Origin: JAHKLT01 sp046197865 | GTDB lineage: Archaea; Methanobacteriota; Methanobacteria; Methanobacteriales; Methanobacteriaceae | Assembly: GCF_046197865.1 (NCBI RefSeq) | Contig: NZ_CP166990.1 | Span: 1,302,001-1,366,000, forward strand | Length of the DNA: 64,000 nt | Reading direction: 5' to 3' | Part shown: piece by piece, positions 17,055 through 25,543 of the stretch | Layout: every line of letters begins with the position of its first letter | Position numbering within the stretch: position 1 is the first letter of the stretch | Program-made: the position numbers and the translations under genes | The notes under the pieces: generated by a model | Told to the model about the DNA's origin: nothing | The model's input: only the letters and a program-made list of their open reading frames with translations | The model's database searches: none

Positions 17055-18293
17055 TTAATAATATCTTTTTAACCATTTATCTCTAAAATTAAAAAAGTTT
17101 CCATTAATTATAGCTTCACGAATTTTTTCTGTGAGTTTTACAATAAAATAAACATTATGAGCAGTTATAAGCTCTAATGCAAGTTGTTTATCTTTTAAAA
17201 TCTGTTCGGGGCTTTTCAATTCATTTTCATTTTTTAATAATTTACGAATATCGCTTCTTGAATATCCTGATTTACAAGTTGGACATTCACATTCATCAAA
17301 TAATGGAGAATGGTCATCTCTAAACCTTGCATTTCTAATATTAATGTCTCCATCAAGTGTGTAGATTTTTCCATGTCTTGCCTCACGAGTTGGTGCAACA
17401 CAGTCAAATGTATCACATCCATTTTCTACACCTGCAAAAATATCATCTGGTTTTGAAAGGCCTAATAAATGTCTAGGTTTTGATTCTGGTAAAATACTAT
17501 TACACCAAAATAAGATATTTGGTAATTGTTCCTTTTCAAATGCTCCACCTAAACCATATCCATCAAAATCCATAGCACCTAATATGTGAGATGTTTCTTC
17601 CCTTAGATCTTGATAATGAGCACCTTGTAAAACTCCATAAAGTGCTTGATATGGTTTATCAGGATTTTCATTAGTTAATTTTTGATGTTCATCTAAACAC
17701 CTTATTGCCCATTTATGAGTACGTTCAAGAGCCTTTTCATTATATTCTTTATTATCTCCAATACTTGTAAGCTCATCAAAGGCCATCATAATATCAGCAC
17801 CTATTTTATGTTGAAATTGTATAGAATATTCAGGAGTTATAAGTTTTTCTGTGTCATTTTCATTCATTTTAAAATATACGCCTTCATCTGTTACTCTAGC
17901 TAATCGTTTTTTATTTTCTGTTTTAAATTGTTCACGTGCAATATCTCTTTTATTCATTGAAACAACTTTTCCAAGACCACTACCAAAAGACATGATTTGA
18001 AAACCGCCACTATCAGTAATTGTTGGACAATTATAACCTGAATATGTATATAAACCACCTGATGTTTCTACTTTATCTGAAATTTTGGATAAATGAAATC
18101 CATTACTAATCATAGCTTGAATACCAATTTCATGAAATTTATCAGTCGATAAAAATCTTACATCACCATAAGTACCTACAACTGTAAATGTTGGTGTTTT
18201 AATATCTCCATGAGGAGTGTGAATGATTCCAGCTCTTCCTAATGCATCTGGAATTTTAGTATCAATTTCAAAACTAAATTGATTCTGTTTCAT
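17055..18293 (-). CDS. tgt: Bacterial-type tRNA-guanine transglycosylase
   Basis: A 412-residue TGT. Base-binding residues are Asp94 (DSGGFQ) and Asp173 (MAFDE). The catalytic nucleophile is Asp297 (TFDCVAPTR), and the zinc site comprises Cys335, Cys337, Cys340 and His379. It lacks the PUA and other C-terminal domains of archaeosine TGT, which is typically about 650 residues, and matches bacterial enzymes that place preQ1 or queuine at tRNA position 34. The specificity loop reads GLGGAFEKE instead of bacterial GGLAVGE, and about a dozen extra residues separate the zinc cysteines from the histidine. It overlaps the YhhQ-type transporter gene by 20 bp, suggesting salvage of an imported 7-deazaguanine. 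Start ATG follows AGGATGGTGG. Confidence 0.85.
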   Translation of the reverse strand: MKQNQFSFEIDTKIPDALGRAGIIHTPHGDIKTPTFTVVGTYGDVRFLSTDKFHEIGIQAMISNGFHLSKISDKVETSGGLYTYSGYNCPTITDSGGFQIMSFGSGLGKVVSMNKRDIAREQFKTENKKRLARVTDEGVYFKMNENDTEKLITPEYSIQFQHKIGADIMMAFDELTSIGDNKEYNEKALERTHKWAIRCLDEHQKLTNENPDKPYQALYGVLQGAHYQDLREETSHILGAMDFDGYGLGGAFEKEQLPNILFWCNSILPESKPRHLLGLSKPDDIFAGVENGCDTFDCVAPTREARHGKIYTLDGDINIRNARFRDDHSPLFDECECPTCKSGYSRSDIRKLLKNENELKSPEQILKDKQLALELITAHNVYFIVKLTEKIREAIINGNFFNFRDKWLKRYY

Positions 18294-18942
18294 TTTCCAC
18301 CATCCTTTTACATAAACTTATAGCACCATATGTTACAGGTAAAAGTATCGTTTCACCGATGATTTTTGAAAAGTATGCAATAATAAGTAATCCTATAAAT
18401 TGTGTATCAGTTATTGTACCAATAAATGCAATTGTTGTAAAAATCACTGTATCTACTAAGTCTCCGACTAAACTAGAACCAATTGCTCGTTGCCATAGAT
18501 GTTTGCCTTTTGTAATTTCTTTAATTTTAACAAATACATATGCATTTAATATTTGACCACAAACAAAAGCAGTTAAGCTACCTATAACAATTCTAGGCAT
18601 AAAACCAATGATTGATTCATATGCAGATTGATTATCCCATCCAGGACCAGGAGGCAATATTTGAACAATAAATAATGCTAGAACAGCTATTATATTCATT
18701 GAAAATGAGATCCATATAACTTTTTTAGCTTTTTTATAACCAAAAATCTCTACAATTACATCTCCTAAAATGTATGATAAAGGAAATAATATTGCACCAC
18801 CATCCCAAACTAGACCAGTTCCAAAAAAATCAAACATTTTAGTACTAGCTAGATTACTAACAATTAAAACTGTAGCTGATAGTGCTGTTAAAATTGCAAA
18901 TAGTTCTGTTTTAGAGAGTTTTAGTTTATCTTTAAAATACAA
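18274..18942 (-). CDS. yhhQ: Queuosine precursor transporter, YhhQ/VUT family
   Basis: A 222-residue membrane protein with about six helices and the family signature NLASTKMF near residue 30, GGAILFPLSYILGDVIVEIFGYKKAKKVIW (about 48-78) and GSLVGDLVDTVIFTTIAF near 155-172. YhhQ-family members import preQ0, preQ1 or queuine. It begins at TTG (18942) after an AGGAA element; no ATG exists in the N-terminal region. Its 3' end overlaps the start of the TGT gene by 20 bp, so both are translated from one mRNA. With the enzyme it forms a two-gene uptake and insertion route for a queuosine precursor, probably obtained from neighbouring bacteria. Confidence 0.88.
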   Translation of the reverse strand: MYFKDKLKLSKTELFAILTALSATVLIVSNLASTKMFDFFGTGLVWDGGAILFPLSYILGDVIVEIFGYKKAKKVIWISFSMNIIAVLALFIVQILPPGPGWDNQSAYESIIGFMPRIVIGSLTAFVCGQILNAYVFVKIKEITKGKHLWQRAIGSSLVGDLVDTVIFTTIAFIGTITDTQFIGLLIIAYFSKIIGETILLPVTYGAISLCKRMVENETESI

Positions 18943-19196
18943 TGATATCTTTCCTATTATGTAAATAAATTATAATAATATTAATTCTATTTATTATAGA
19001 TTTTAATATTTTTCTTAGAAGTAAAATATATAATTTAATAATCAAGAATATAATTTTAATAGGAAATTGGTAAAAACAATAACAAAATTTTAATATTTAT
19101 TTTAATAAATTAAGCAGTTAATCATAGTTTACAGTCTTATTTTTTAAAATTTTTGTAAACTTAAAAAAAATAAAGAATTTAAAAGATTTATTTTAA

Positions 19197-19889
19197 TTAA
19201 TCATCCTTACATGAGTGTTTAAAATCACCATGCATATGATGAAATTTGCCTCCACCTCTACACATTTTATCAAACATTTTCATTTTATGAAAATGGTCTA
19301 AATTGCGAAAATCAGGTGCTCCTCTAAACCTATTATCTGAATAAAAGCTATCTTGATCACCATCAAATATTTTATCAAAGATATCTCTTTTATGTCCTCT
19401 TCTATGGCCTTTTATATTATTTTCTTGATTTGTTTTAAGACAACTAATAGATAAATCTTTTAATATATTCATAACATCTTCTTTATTACTTGTTTCAAGA
19501 TTGTTATATATCATTTCTTCCCATTCATTTTCTATGGTTTCAAGTTTACTAGCTAAGTCTTTTCCTTTACTAGTTAAAGTTATATAATATTCAGCTTCAT
19601 CATTAGAATCTTCATCAATTTTTCTTTCAATTAATTCCATATCATATAGTTTTTTTATTTTCATAGCCATATGCATTTTATTATGATGGAATTTTTTAAT
19701 TAAATCTTTTTGATAAATTTTTTCTTTGCTATTTAATTTTAATATAAATGGAATTTGTCTAGGACTAATATCTAAATTTTTAACTTTTTGAGCAATATAT
19801 AATTTATGTGTTTTATGAATAACACCAATTAAATTTCTCATTGAAGAATCATCAGACCTAATTTTATCAATTTTTTCATTATAATTCAT
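19197..19889 (-). CDS. MarR-family regulator with His/Cys-rich C-terminal tail
   Basis: A 230-residue protein. Residues 1-150 form a MarR winged-helix module: recognition region KIYQKDLIKKFHHNKMHMAMKIKKLYDMELIERK, then wing DEDSNDEAEYYITLTSKGKD. The last ~70 residues are unusual for the family, rich in His, Asp, Arg and Phe, with GHRRGHKRD, DHFHKMKMFDKMC and FHHMHGDFKHSC, and could bind metal ions (inference). The start was set at 19889, where GAGGTG precedes ATG by 5 nt; an upstream ATG at 19928 has no such element. The operator-like GTTTC-N5-GAAAC lies upstream and is shared with the MarR gene at 21061. Confidence 0.85.
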   Translation of the reverse strand: MNYNEKIDKIRSDDSSMRNLIGVIHKTHKLYIAQKVKNLDISPRQIPFILKLNSKEKIYQKDLIKKFHHNKMHMAMKIKKLYDMELIERKIDEDSNDEAEYYITLTSKGKDLASKLETIENEWEEMIYNNLETSNKEDVMNILKDLSISCLKTNQENNIKGHRRGHKRDIFDKIFDGDQDSFYSDNRFRGAPDFRNLDHFHKMKMFDKMCRGGGKFHHMHGDFKHSCKDD

Positions 19890-19975
19890 TATGACACCTC
19901 TATTTTTAAAATATAATTGATTTTTCAAAACTTAAAATCAACTATATAATATATTGATTTTAATATTATATAAAT

Positions 19976-19990
19976 GTTTCACTATGAAAC
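19976..19990. promoter_or_regulatory. GTTTC-N5-GAAAC operator next to TATA box
   Basis: GTTTCACTATGAAAC is an inverted repeat directly upstream of a leftward TATA-like box (TATATAA-type, 19965-19975), about 90 bp from the MarR start codon. The same GTTTC-N5-GAAAC element, in the same position next to a TATA box, precedes the other MarR gene (21721). Binding at this place would block TBP/TFB access, so autorepression is likely. Confidence 0.65.
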
Positions 19991-20725
19991 AATAACATGA
20001 TGAAATAATTATATTATGAAATGATTAGAAATTTAAAAATTAAACATAATTAAAAAACCTGTAATTAATAGTATTCATTAATTAAAATTCTTTATTTCAT
20101 ATTTTAAGAAAATAATGAATATTAACTCTTGAAACTCTAAAAATAAGATGTAAATATCATTCAAGTGAAAAATTCCAAATAATATTTTGGTTTACATTAT
20201 ATTAAGTCATTACCAATTAGAAAAAACAGTTCATTGCTAGATATACAGAAAATCTTTTTAATCTATATTTTAGATTGTATTATTTACTTTTGTTTGTTTT
20301 ATTGTTCTCAGTTAAAAGAAAGTATTTATATATTATATTTAACATAATATAATCAAAGATTTATTTATCTTATTTGGAATTAAACTAATTAAATTAGTAT
20401 TATTTAAATTATTAATTTTACTTTGATAATACTAATTATCTTATTAGTTATTTAAACTGTACTTTTTTGACATAATATTTTTCATACATTAACTTATAAT
20501 TACTTTTTAGAACAATATTTATTTTCCATGAAAATAATTTTGTATTAGTAATATTGTTTTATAATTGTTATTTTTATCTAAAAAGAAAGAAAATCTTTTT
20601 AAATTAGATTTTAAATAATATTATTAGTGTAATTTTAATGAATTTGTTTTAAAAGAATAATTTAATTCCAAAAAGATATTTAAGTCTTTGACTTATTTAT
20701 CTAATAAGATTAGGAGGTGATATCT
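19991..20725. other. Long non-coding stretch with promoter and stem-loop
   Basis: No ORF of note. A strong rightward promoter-like sequence (GAAAGTATTTATATATTA) lies around 20319-20336. Downstream, a perfect 12-bp stem (20392-20403 with 20426-20437) is separated by a 22-nt loop. Together they may represent a small RNA gene or a long structured leader for the 28-residue ORF at 20726. Confidence 0.35.
20392..20437 (+). ncRNA. Candidate structured RNA element
   Basis: AATTAGTATTAT pairs perfectly with ATAATACTAATT across 22 nt. It begins about 60 nt downstream of a strong TATA-like box with no following ORF for about 300 nt. It has no recognised RNA family; the call rests on the promoter and stem alone. 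Confidence 0.25.
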
Positions 20726-20812
20726 ATGTTTTTAAAGCTAATAAATAATATTTTAATATTATTATATCATATAATAGGTATCATAATTATTCTCCTTTAT
20801 TTTGTAGAATAA
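20726..20812 (+). CDS. 28-residue hydrophobic membrane peptide
   Basis: A 28-codon ORF beginning MFLKLINNILILL and ending LLYFVE, almost wholly hydrophobic and long enough for one membrane helix. Its ribosome-binding site AGGAGGTGAT is a full-length match to the anti-Shine-Dalgarno end of 16S rRNA, the best in this window, 4 nt before ATG. It lies between two MarR genes that are both read leftward, while it is read rightward. Small single-helix peptides of this type often modulate membrane transporters or are toxic when overproduced; neither role can be assigned here. I know no family. Confidence 0.55.
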   Translation: MFLKLINNILILLYHIIGIIIILLYFVE

Positions 20813-21060
20813 ATAAGATTTTAAGAGATTCCTGAGTTTTATTATTTTTACTCTAATAAATAAGAAATTACATTATCTCTTTTCACATATATTTGGATTT
20901 TCTACCGTACTTTCTTAAAAACTCTTAGAATTATCTAAAAATGTATTTATTTTTTGTCTAACCCCAACAATATTCTTTGCTTTTCTATTTCTGTAAAAAT
21001 GTTGTAATTGATACAAAAACTATATTTTTAACTGGAATTCAAACATTTAGCATTCTCCAA
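20813..21060. other. Intergenic region between small ORF and MarR gene
   Basis: AT-rich sequence holding the 3' flanks of the convergent small ORF and MarR gene. No further ORF, tRNA or repeat is visible. Confidence 0.4.
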
Positions 21061-21645
21061 TTATTTTTTATATGGTTTACTCTTACAATGAGGAGATCCA
21101 AATGGATGTTTTCCAAAAGACCCTCTAAAAGGATGAGGCATATGTCCATGCTCTTTAAAATTAATTTTTTCATCTTTAATTACATCAAAAGAACCTTTAG
21201 CCAAAATTCTAAGAACATTCATGAAATTTTCTTTTTCATCATCACTTAAATCAAGATTCAAATGTTCATAAACCATAGCTTCCCATTCTTGATCAATATT
21301 TTTCACTTTAGATGCAATATCTTGTCCTTTTTTAGTTAAACAAACTTCATATTTTCTTCGATTATTTTCAGCTACCTTTCTTTGAATTAAACCATTATCA
21401 TCTAATTTTCTAAGAGCTTTTGCAACAGTTCCATGACTTAAAAATAAATTTTTAGCTAATTCATCCTGAGAGGTATTTTTTCCATTTTCTAGCTGTAATA
21501 AAAAAGAAATTTGACCTGGAGTGATATTTAATTGTGAAACATTATGAATTAAATAATGCCTATAAGAATTATTCATTACAGATATTAATTCTGGCATTGA
21601 TAAATTATTAAAATCTTCTTCTTTAAATTTTTGGTTTAAATACAA
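21061..21645 (-). CDS. MarR-family regulator with His-rich tail
   Basis: A 194-residue winged-helix regulator. Helix-turn-helix TSQDELAKNLFLSHGTVAKALRKLDDNGLIQRK lies near residues 57-90, wing NRRKYEVCLTKKGQD near 95-110, and a C-terminal dimerisation helix follows. The final ~35 residues are rich in His, Pro, Gly and Phe (KEHGHMPHPFRGSFGKHPFG). This resembles the tail of the MarR protein at 19197, so the two are related. Translation starts at TTG (21645), since no ATG lies nearby; a GAGATGAT element precedes it. The shared GTTTC-N5-GAAAC site beside its TATA box suggests that both proteins regulate one another or themselves. Confidence 0.83.
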   Translation of the reverse strand: MYLNQKFKEEDFNNLSMPELISVMNNSYRHYLIHNVSQLNITPGQISFLLQLENGKNTSQDELAKNLFLSHGTVAKALRKLDDNGLIQRKVAENNRRKYEVCLTKKGQDIASKVKNIDQEWEAMVYEHLNLDLSDDEKENFMNVLRILAKGSFDVIKDEKINFKEHGHMPHPFRGSFGKHPFGSPHCKSKPYKK

Positions 21646-21720
21646 TTATATCATCTCTAAGCTTTTTAATCGATATTATCTTATTATATTGTTTTATATC
21701 ATCTCATAAAATATATAAAT

Positions 21721-21735
21721 GTTTCCATGTGAAAC
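21721..21735. promoter_or_regulatory. GTTTC-N5-GAAAC operator upstream of second MarR gene
   Basis: GTTTCCATGTGAAAC abuts a leftward TATA box (ATTTATAT on the minus strand, about 21711-21720), some 75 bp upstream of the TTG start. It matches the element at 19976-19990 in both arms and in its placement relative to the TATA box. Confidence 0.65.
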
Positions 21736-21884
21736 AATTGAAAATTTCTTTATTTTTTCTATGTTCTTATTATATGAATATGATTTTATGATTTTTAAAA
21801 ATTTATAATGGCCTATTTAAACTTTAAAGTATTCTAATTCAATATATTGGAGATATTATGAATTTTTTAAATATTTATTATTAC

Positions 21885-21989
21885 AAAATACTTAAATAAA
21901 ATACAACAAAATACTTAAATAAAATACAACAAAATACTTAAATAAAATACAACAAAATACTTAAATAAAATACAACAAAATACTTAAAT
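21885..21989. repeat. Tandem 23-bp repeat, about 4.6 copies
   Basis: Four perfect copies of a 23-bp unit (AAAATACTTAAATAAAATAC plus AAC) run from 21885 to 21976, followed by 13 bases of a fifth. The array ends 35 bp before the ATG of the ATPase gene and therefore occupies its promoter region. Perfect identity of the copies suggests recent slippage and a possibly variable copy number. Confidence 0.92.
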
Positions 21990-22024
21990 TCAAACTTTAT
22001 AGAATATATTATATTGGTTATTAT

Positions 22025-23314
22025 ATGACAAATAAATACTTAAAACGTATCATTGATGATATATTAAAAAAACATTTAGAAATGATTGGTGCAGTTGTTA
22101 TTGTAGGTCCAAAATGGTGTGGTAAAACAACAACAGCTGAAAAACATGCAAAAAGCGTATTAAAATTACAAGATCCAGATAATAGAAAATCTTATTTAGA
22201 ATTAGCTGAAATTAAACCATCACTACTTTTAGAAGGTGAAAAACCAAGACTAATTGATGAATGGCAAATGGCACCAGCATTATGGGATGCTGTTAGAACT
22301 AGTGTTGATGATTTAAATGAAGATGGATTATACATTTTAACAGGTTCAACTTCAGTAAATGAAGAAGAAATAATGCATTCAGGTACGGGTCGATTTAGTA
22401 AATTAATTATGAGGCCTATGAGTTTATTTGAAAGTAAAGAATCAAATGGGAAAATAAGTATTATTGATTTATTTGATTCTCCAGATTTAAATATTGATGG
22501 CATTAAGTCTAAATTATCTATTGAAAATTTAATTTTTGCTGCTTGTCGTGGTGGTTGGCCAGAAAGTTTAAATAAAAAAACTAAAGAAGCACAATTATTT
22601 GTTGCATCTAATTATATAAACAATATTTGCGAAATTGATGCATCTACAGTTGATGGAGTTAAAAGAGATCCTAAAAGAGTTAAAACTGTTTTACAATCGT
22701 ATGCAAGAAATATATCAACACTCGCATCTAATAATACAATATTAAAAGATATAAAATCTAATTTTCCAAATATTAGTGAACCTACATATTATTCATATAT
22801 TGATGCATTAACTAGATTATTTGTTATAGATAATATTGATGGGTGGAATCCCAATATAAGATCTGCTACATCTATTAGATCTGGTGTAAAAAGAGAATTT
22901 ATAGATCCTTCAATTGCAGTAGCTTTATTAGGTTTATCTCCTGAAAAATTAATATATGATTTAAATACATTTGGTTTTATATTTGAAAATTTATGTATAA
23001 GAGATTTAAGTGTTTATTCTAGCTCAATTAATGGAAAAATATCATATTATAGAGATAGAGTTGGTCTTGAAGTAGATTGTGTGTTACAGTTAGAAGATGG
23101 AAGATATGGGCTTATTGAATTTAAATTAGGTAGTAGTGAGATTGAAAAAGCTGCAGAAAACTTATTGAAACTTGATAATTTAATAAAGACAAAGATAACT
23201 GAAAATAAAGTAAATATAAAAAAACCTAGTTTTTTAGCTATTGTCACTGGCGGACAATTTGCATATACAAGACCAGATGGTATTAAAATATTACCTATTG
23301 CTTGTTTAAAATAA
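22025..23314 (+). CDS. ATP-binding protein of the AAA/DUF4143 family
   Basis: A 429-residue protein. An N-terminal ATPase has Walker A GPKWCGKTT near residue 28, Walker B-like RLIDEWQMAP near 75 and sensor ILTGSTS near 104. A middle helical region precedes the C-terminal DUF4143 portion, whose VGLEVDCVLQLEDGRYGLIEFKLG (about 347-370) has the D...E-x-K pattern of PD-(D/E)XK nuclease folds. Members are widespread in archaea and host-associated bacteria, and their biological role is unproven. The tandem 23-bp array in its promoter region could vary its expression. The stop is about 70 bp before the Tex start. Confidence 0.85.
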   Translation: MTNKYLKRIIDDILKKHLEMIGAVVIVGPKWCGKTTTAEKHAKSVLKLQDPDNRKSYLELAEIKPSLLLEGEKPRLIDEWQMAPALWDAVRTSVDDLNEDGLYILTGSTSVNEEEIMHSGTGRFSKLIMRPMSLFESKESNGKISIIDLFDSPDLNIDGIKSKLSIENLIFAACRGGWPESLNKKTKEAQLFVASNYINNICEIDASTVDGVKRDPKRVKTVLQSYARNISTLASNNTILKDIKSNFPNISEPTYYSYIDALTRLFVIDNIDGWNPNIRSATSIRSGVKREFIDPSIAVALLGLSPEKLIYDLNTFGFIFENLCIRDLSVYSSSINGKISYYRDRVGLEVDCVLQLEDGRYGLIEFKLGSSEIEKAAENLLKLDNLIKTKITENKVNIKKPSFLAIVTGGQFAYTRPDGIKILPIACLK

Positions 23315-23382
23315 ATAAAAGGTTTAAATATCTTAATTTCAATAAAAATAATAATATAATTATTTTAAAATGGATTGTTTTA

Positions 23383-25530
23383 ATGATAGCTCAAACACTT
23401 AAAAAAGAATTAAACATAGCTGATTGGCAAGTAAATAAAGTTATAAATTTAATAGATGAAGGTAACACTATTCCTTTTATTGCAAGGTATAGAAAAGATG
23501 TTACAGGTTCTCTAAACGATGAAATTCTTAGAAAATTTGATGATAGATTAAAAACTTTAAGAAATCTTGAAGAGAAAAAAGAAAAAGTTTTAAAAGCTAT
23601 TGAAGAACAAGGAAAGCTAACAGATGATTTAAAAAATAAAATTTTAAATTCTAAAACACTTGTTGAACTTGAAGATTTATATAGGCCTTATAAAAGTAAA
23701 AAAAGTACAAGGGCAACAATAGCTAAAGAAAAAGGTTTGGAGCCATTAGCAAAAATCATTTTAGAGCAAAATATTAACAATCCATTAAATGAAATAGCTC
23801 AAAAATACATTAATGATGATGTTGAAACAGTTGATGAAGCTATAAATGGTGCAAAAGATATAATAGCTGAGATTATATCAGATAATTCTGATTTTAGAGC
23901 AAAAATAAGAAAAAATACTTATTTTAATGGAAATATTAAAACTAAAGCTAAAGATGCTGAATCTAAATCAGAATTTGAGCTATATTATAATTATGAAGAA
24001 AAGTTATCTAAGATTCCTCCTCATAGAATTTTAGCTATTAATAGAGGAGAATCTGAAAAGGTTTTAAGTGGAAAAATAGATCAAGAAAAAGAAGACATTA
24101 TAATCTATTTAAAAAGACATGTTTTAAAAAATAAATCTAATAATCCTAAAAAAATAGAGTATAATCCTTATACAACACAAACAATTGAAGAAGCTATTGA
24201 AGATTCTTATAAACGTCTCATATTTCCTGCAATTGAGAGGGAACTTAGAAATTGTTTAACTGATAAGGCCGAGGAAAAATCAATTGAAGTATTTAAAAAA
24301 AATCTTGAACAATTACTTATGGAAAGGCCTATAACTGGCAAAACTATACTTGGATGGGATCCTGCATTTAGAACTGGTTGTAAATTAGCTGTTATTGATT
24401 CAAATGGAAAAGTATTAGATACTTCTTTAATATTTCCTACTGAACCTCAAAATAAAGTTGTTGAATCCAAAAAAATTGTTAATGATTTAATTAAAAAGTA
24501 TGATATTGATATAATAGCTATTGGAAATGGTACTGCATCAAGAGAATCTGAAAAGGTTGTTGCAGAAATTATAAAAGGTACTAATGTAGAATATATAATT
24601 GTTAATGAAGCTGGAGCTTCTGTTTATTCTGCAAGTAAATTAGCCAGTGCAGAATTTCCAGAATTTAATGAAGGTGAACGAAGTGCTATTTCAATTGCAA
24701 GACGATTACAAGATCCTCTTGCAGAACTTGTTAAAATTGATCCGAAATCTATTGGTGTTGGCCAATATCAACATGATATGAATCAAAAAAGATTAAATGA
24801 ATCTTTAACAAGCATTATTGAAAAGGTTGTAAATGAAGTAGGTGTTGATTTAAATACTGCATCAAGTTCTCTTTTAAATTACATATCTGGAATTTCAAAA
24901 ACAGTTTCCAAAAACATAGTTGAATATAGAGAAGAAAATGGAGCTTTTAATAATAGAAAAGAGCTATTAGAAGTTAAAAAGTTAGGAAACAAAACTTTTG
25001 AGCAATGTGCAGGATTTATTAAGGTTCCTCACAGTGATAATCCATTAGATAATACTACAATACATCCTGAATCATATAAAGCTTGTTCTAAATTTTTAAG
25101 ACAGCTAAATTATGATTTAGATGATATTAAAGAAAAGAACTTGAACTTAGATAATATAAATTATAAAAAATTATCTGAGAATTTAGATATAGGCCTTATT
25201 ACTTTAGAAGATATTGTAAAAGAACTTAAAAAACCAGGAAGAGATCCAAGAGAAGATCTTCAAAAACCAGTTTTAAGAAAAAATATTTTAGAAATTGAAA
25301 ATCTTGAAGAAGATATGGTCTTAGAAGGAACAGTTCGAAATATTGTTGATTTTGGAGCATTTGTAGATATTGGAGTTCATCAAGATGGTCTTGTTCATAT
25401 ATCACAACTTATTGAGAATAAATATGTTAAACATCCATTAGATATTGTAAGTGTTGGAGATATTGTTACAGTTAAAGTAGTAGAAGTTGATGTAGCTCGC
25501 AGACGAATCTCACTTACTATGATTCTTTAA
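23383..25530 (+). CDS. tex: Tex-family S1 RNA-binding protein
   Basis: A 715-residue protein starting at ATG 23383 (MIAQTLKKELN). Upstream in-frame ATGs at 23302 would overlap the preceding gene. The domain order is that of bacterial Tex: N-terminal helical region (about 1-180, IPFIARYRKDVTGSLNDE), YqgF-like RNase H fold (about 325-440, GWDPAFRTGCKLAVID), helix-hairpin-helix segments (about 485-560, LLNYISGISKTVSKNIVEYRE), and a C-terminal S1 domain (about 640-710, GTVRNIVDFGAFVDIGVHQDGLVHIS). Tex acts in transcription or RNA metabolism in bacteria. Its archaeal occurrence suggests acquisition from bacteria. The TFS gene follows after 13 bp. Confidence 0.92.
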   Translation: MIAQTLKKELNIADWQVNKVINLIDEGNTIPFIARYRKDVTGSLNDEILRKFDDRLKTLRNLEEKKEKVLKAIEEQGKLTDDLKNKILNSKTLVELEDLYRPYKSKKSTRATIAKEKGLEPLAKIILEQNINNPLNEIAQKYINDDVETVDEAINGAKDIIAEIISDNSDFRAKIRKNTYFNGNIKTKAKDAESKSEFELYYNYEEKLSKIPPHRILAINRGESEKVLSGKIDQEKEDIIIYLKRHVLKNKSNNPKKIEYNPYTTQTIEEAIEDSYKRLIFPAIERELRNCLTDKAEEKSIEVFKKNLEQLLMERPITGKTILGWDPAFRTGCKLAVIDSNGKVLDTSLIFPTEPQNKVVESKKIVNDLIKKYDIDIIAIGNGTASRESEKVVAEIIKGTNVEYIIVNEAGASVYSASKLASAEFPEFNEGERSAISIARRLQDPLAELVKIDPKSIGVGQYQHDMNQKRLNESLTSIIEKVVNEVGVDLNTASSSLLNYISGISKTVSKNIVEYREENGAFNNRKELLEVKKLGNKTFEQCAGFIKVPHSDNPLDNTTIHPESYKACSKFLRQLNYDLDDIKEKNLNLDNINYKKLSENLDIGLITLEDIVKELKKPGRDPREDLQKPVLRKNILEIENLEEDMVLEGTVRNIVDFGAFVDIGVHQDGLVHISQLIENKYVKHPLDIVSVGDIVTVKVVEVDVARRRISLTMIL

Positions 25531-25543
25531 TAAGGTGTGTTAA

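Noticed and set aside
20977..21249. 90-codon rightward ORF over the second MarR gene
   Set aside because: It is the shadow of the MarR coding sequence on the other strand, with no ribosome-binding site.
21885..21989. CRISPR array
   Set aside because: Units are contiguous 23-bp direct repeats with no spacers and no cas genes nearby.
23302..23382. Longer N-terminus of Tex from ATG 23302
   Set aside because: It would overlap the preceding gene, and the Tex family starts at the MIAQ-like position; the extension is Asn/Ile/Lys-rich filler.
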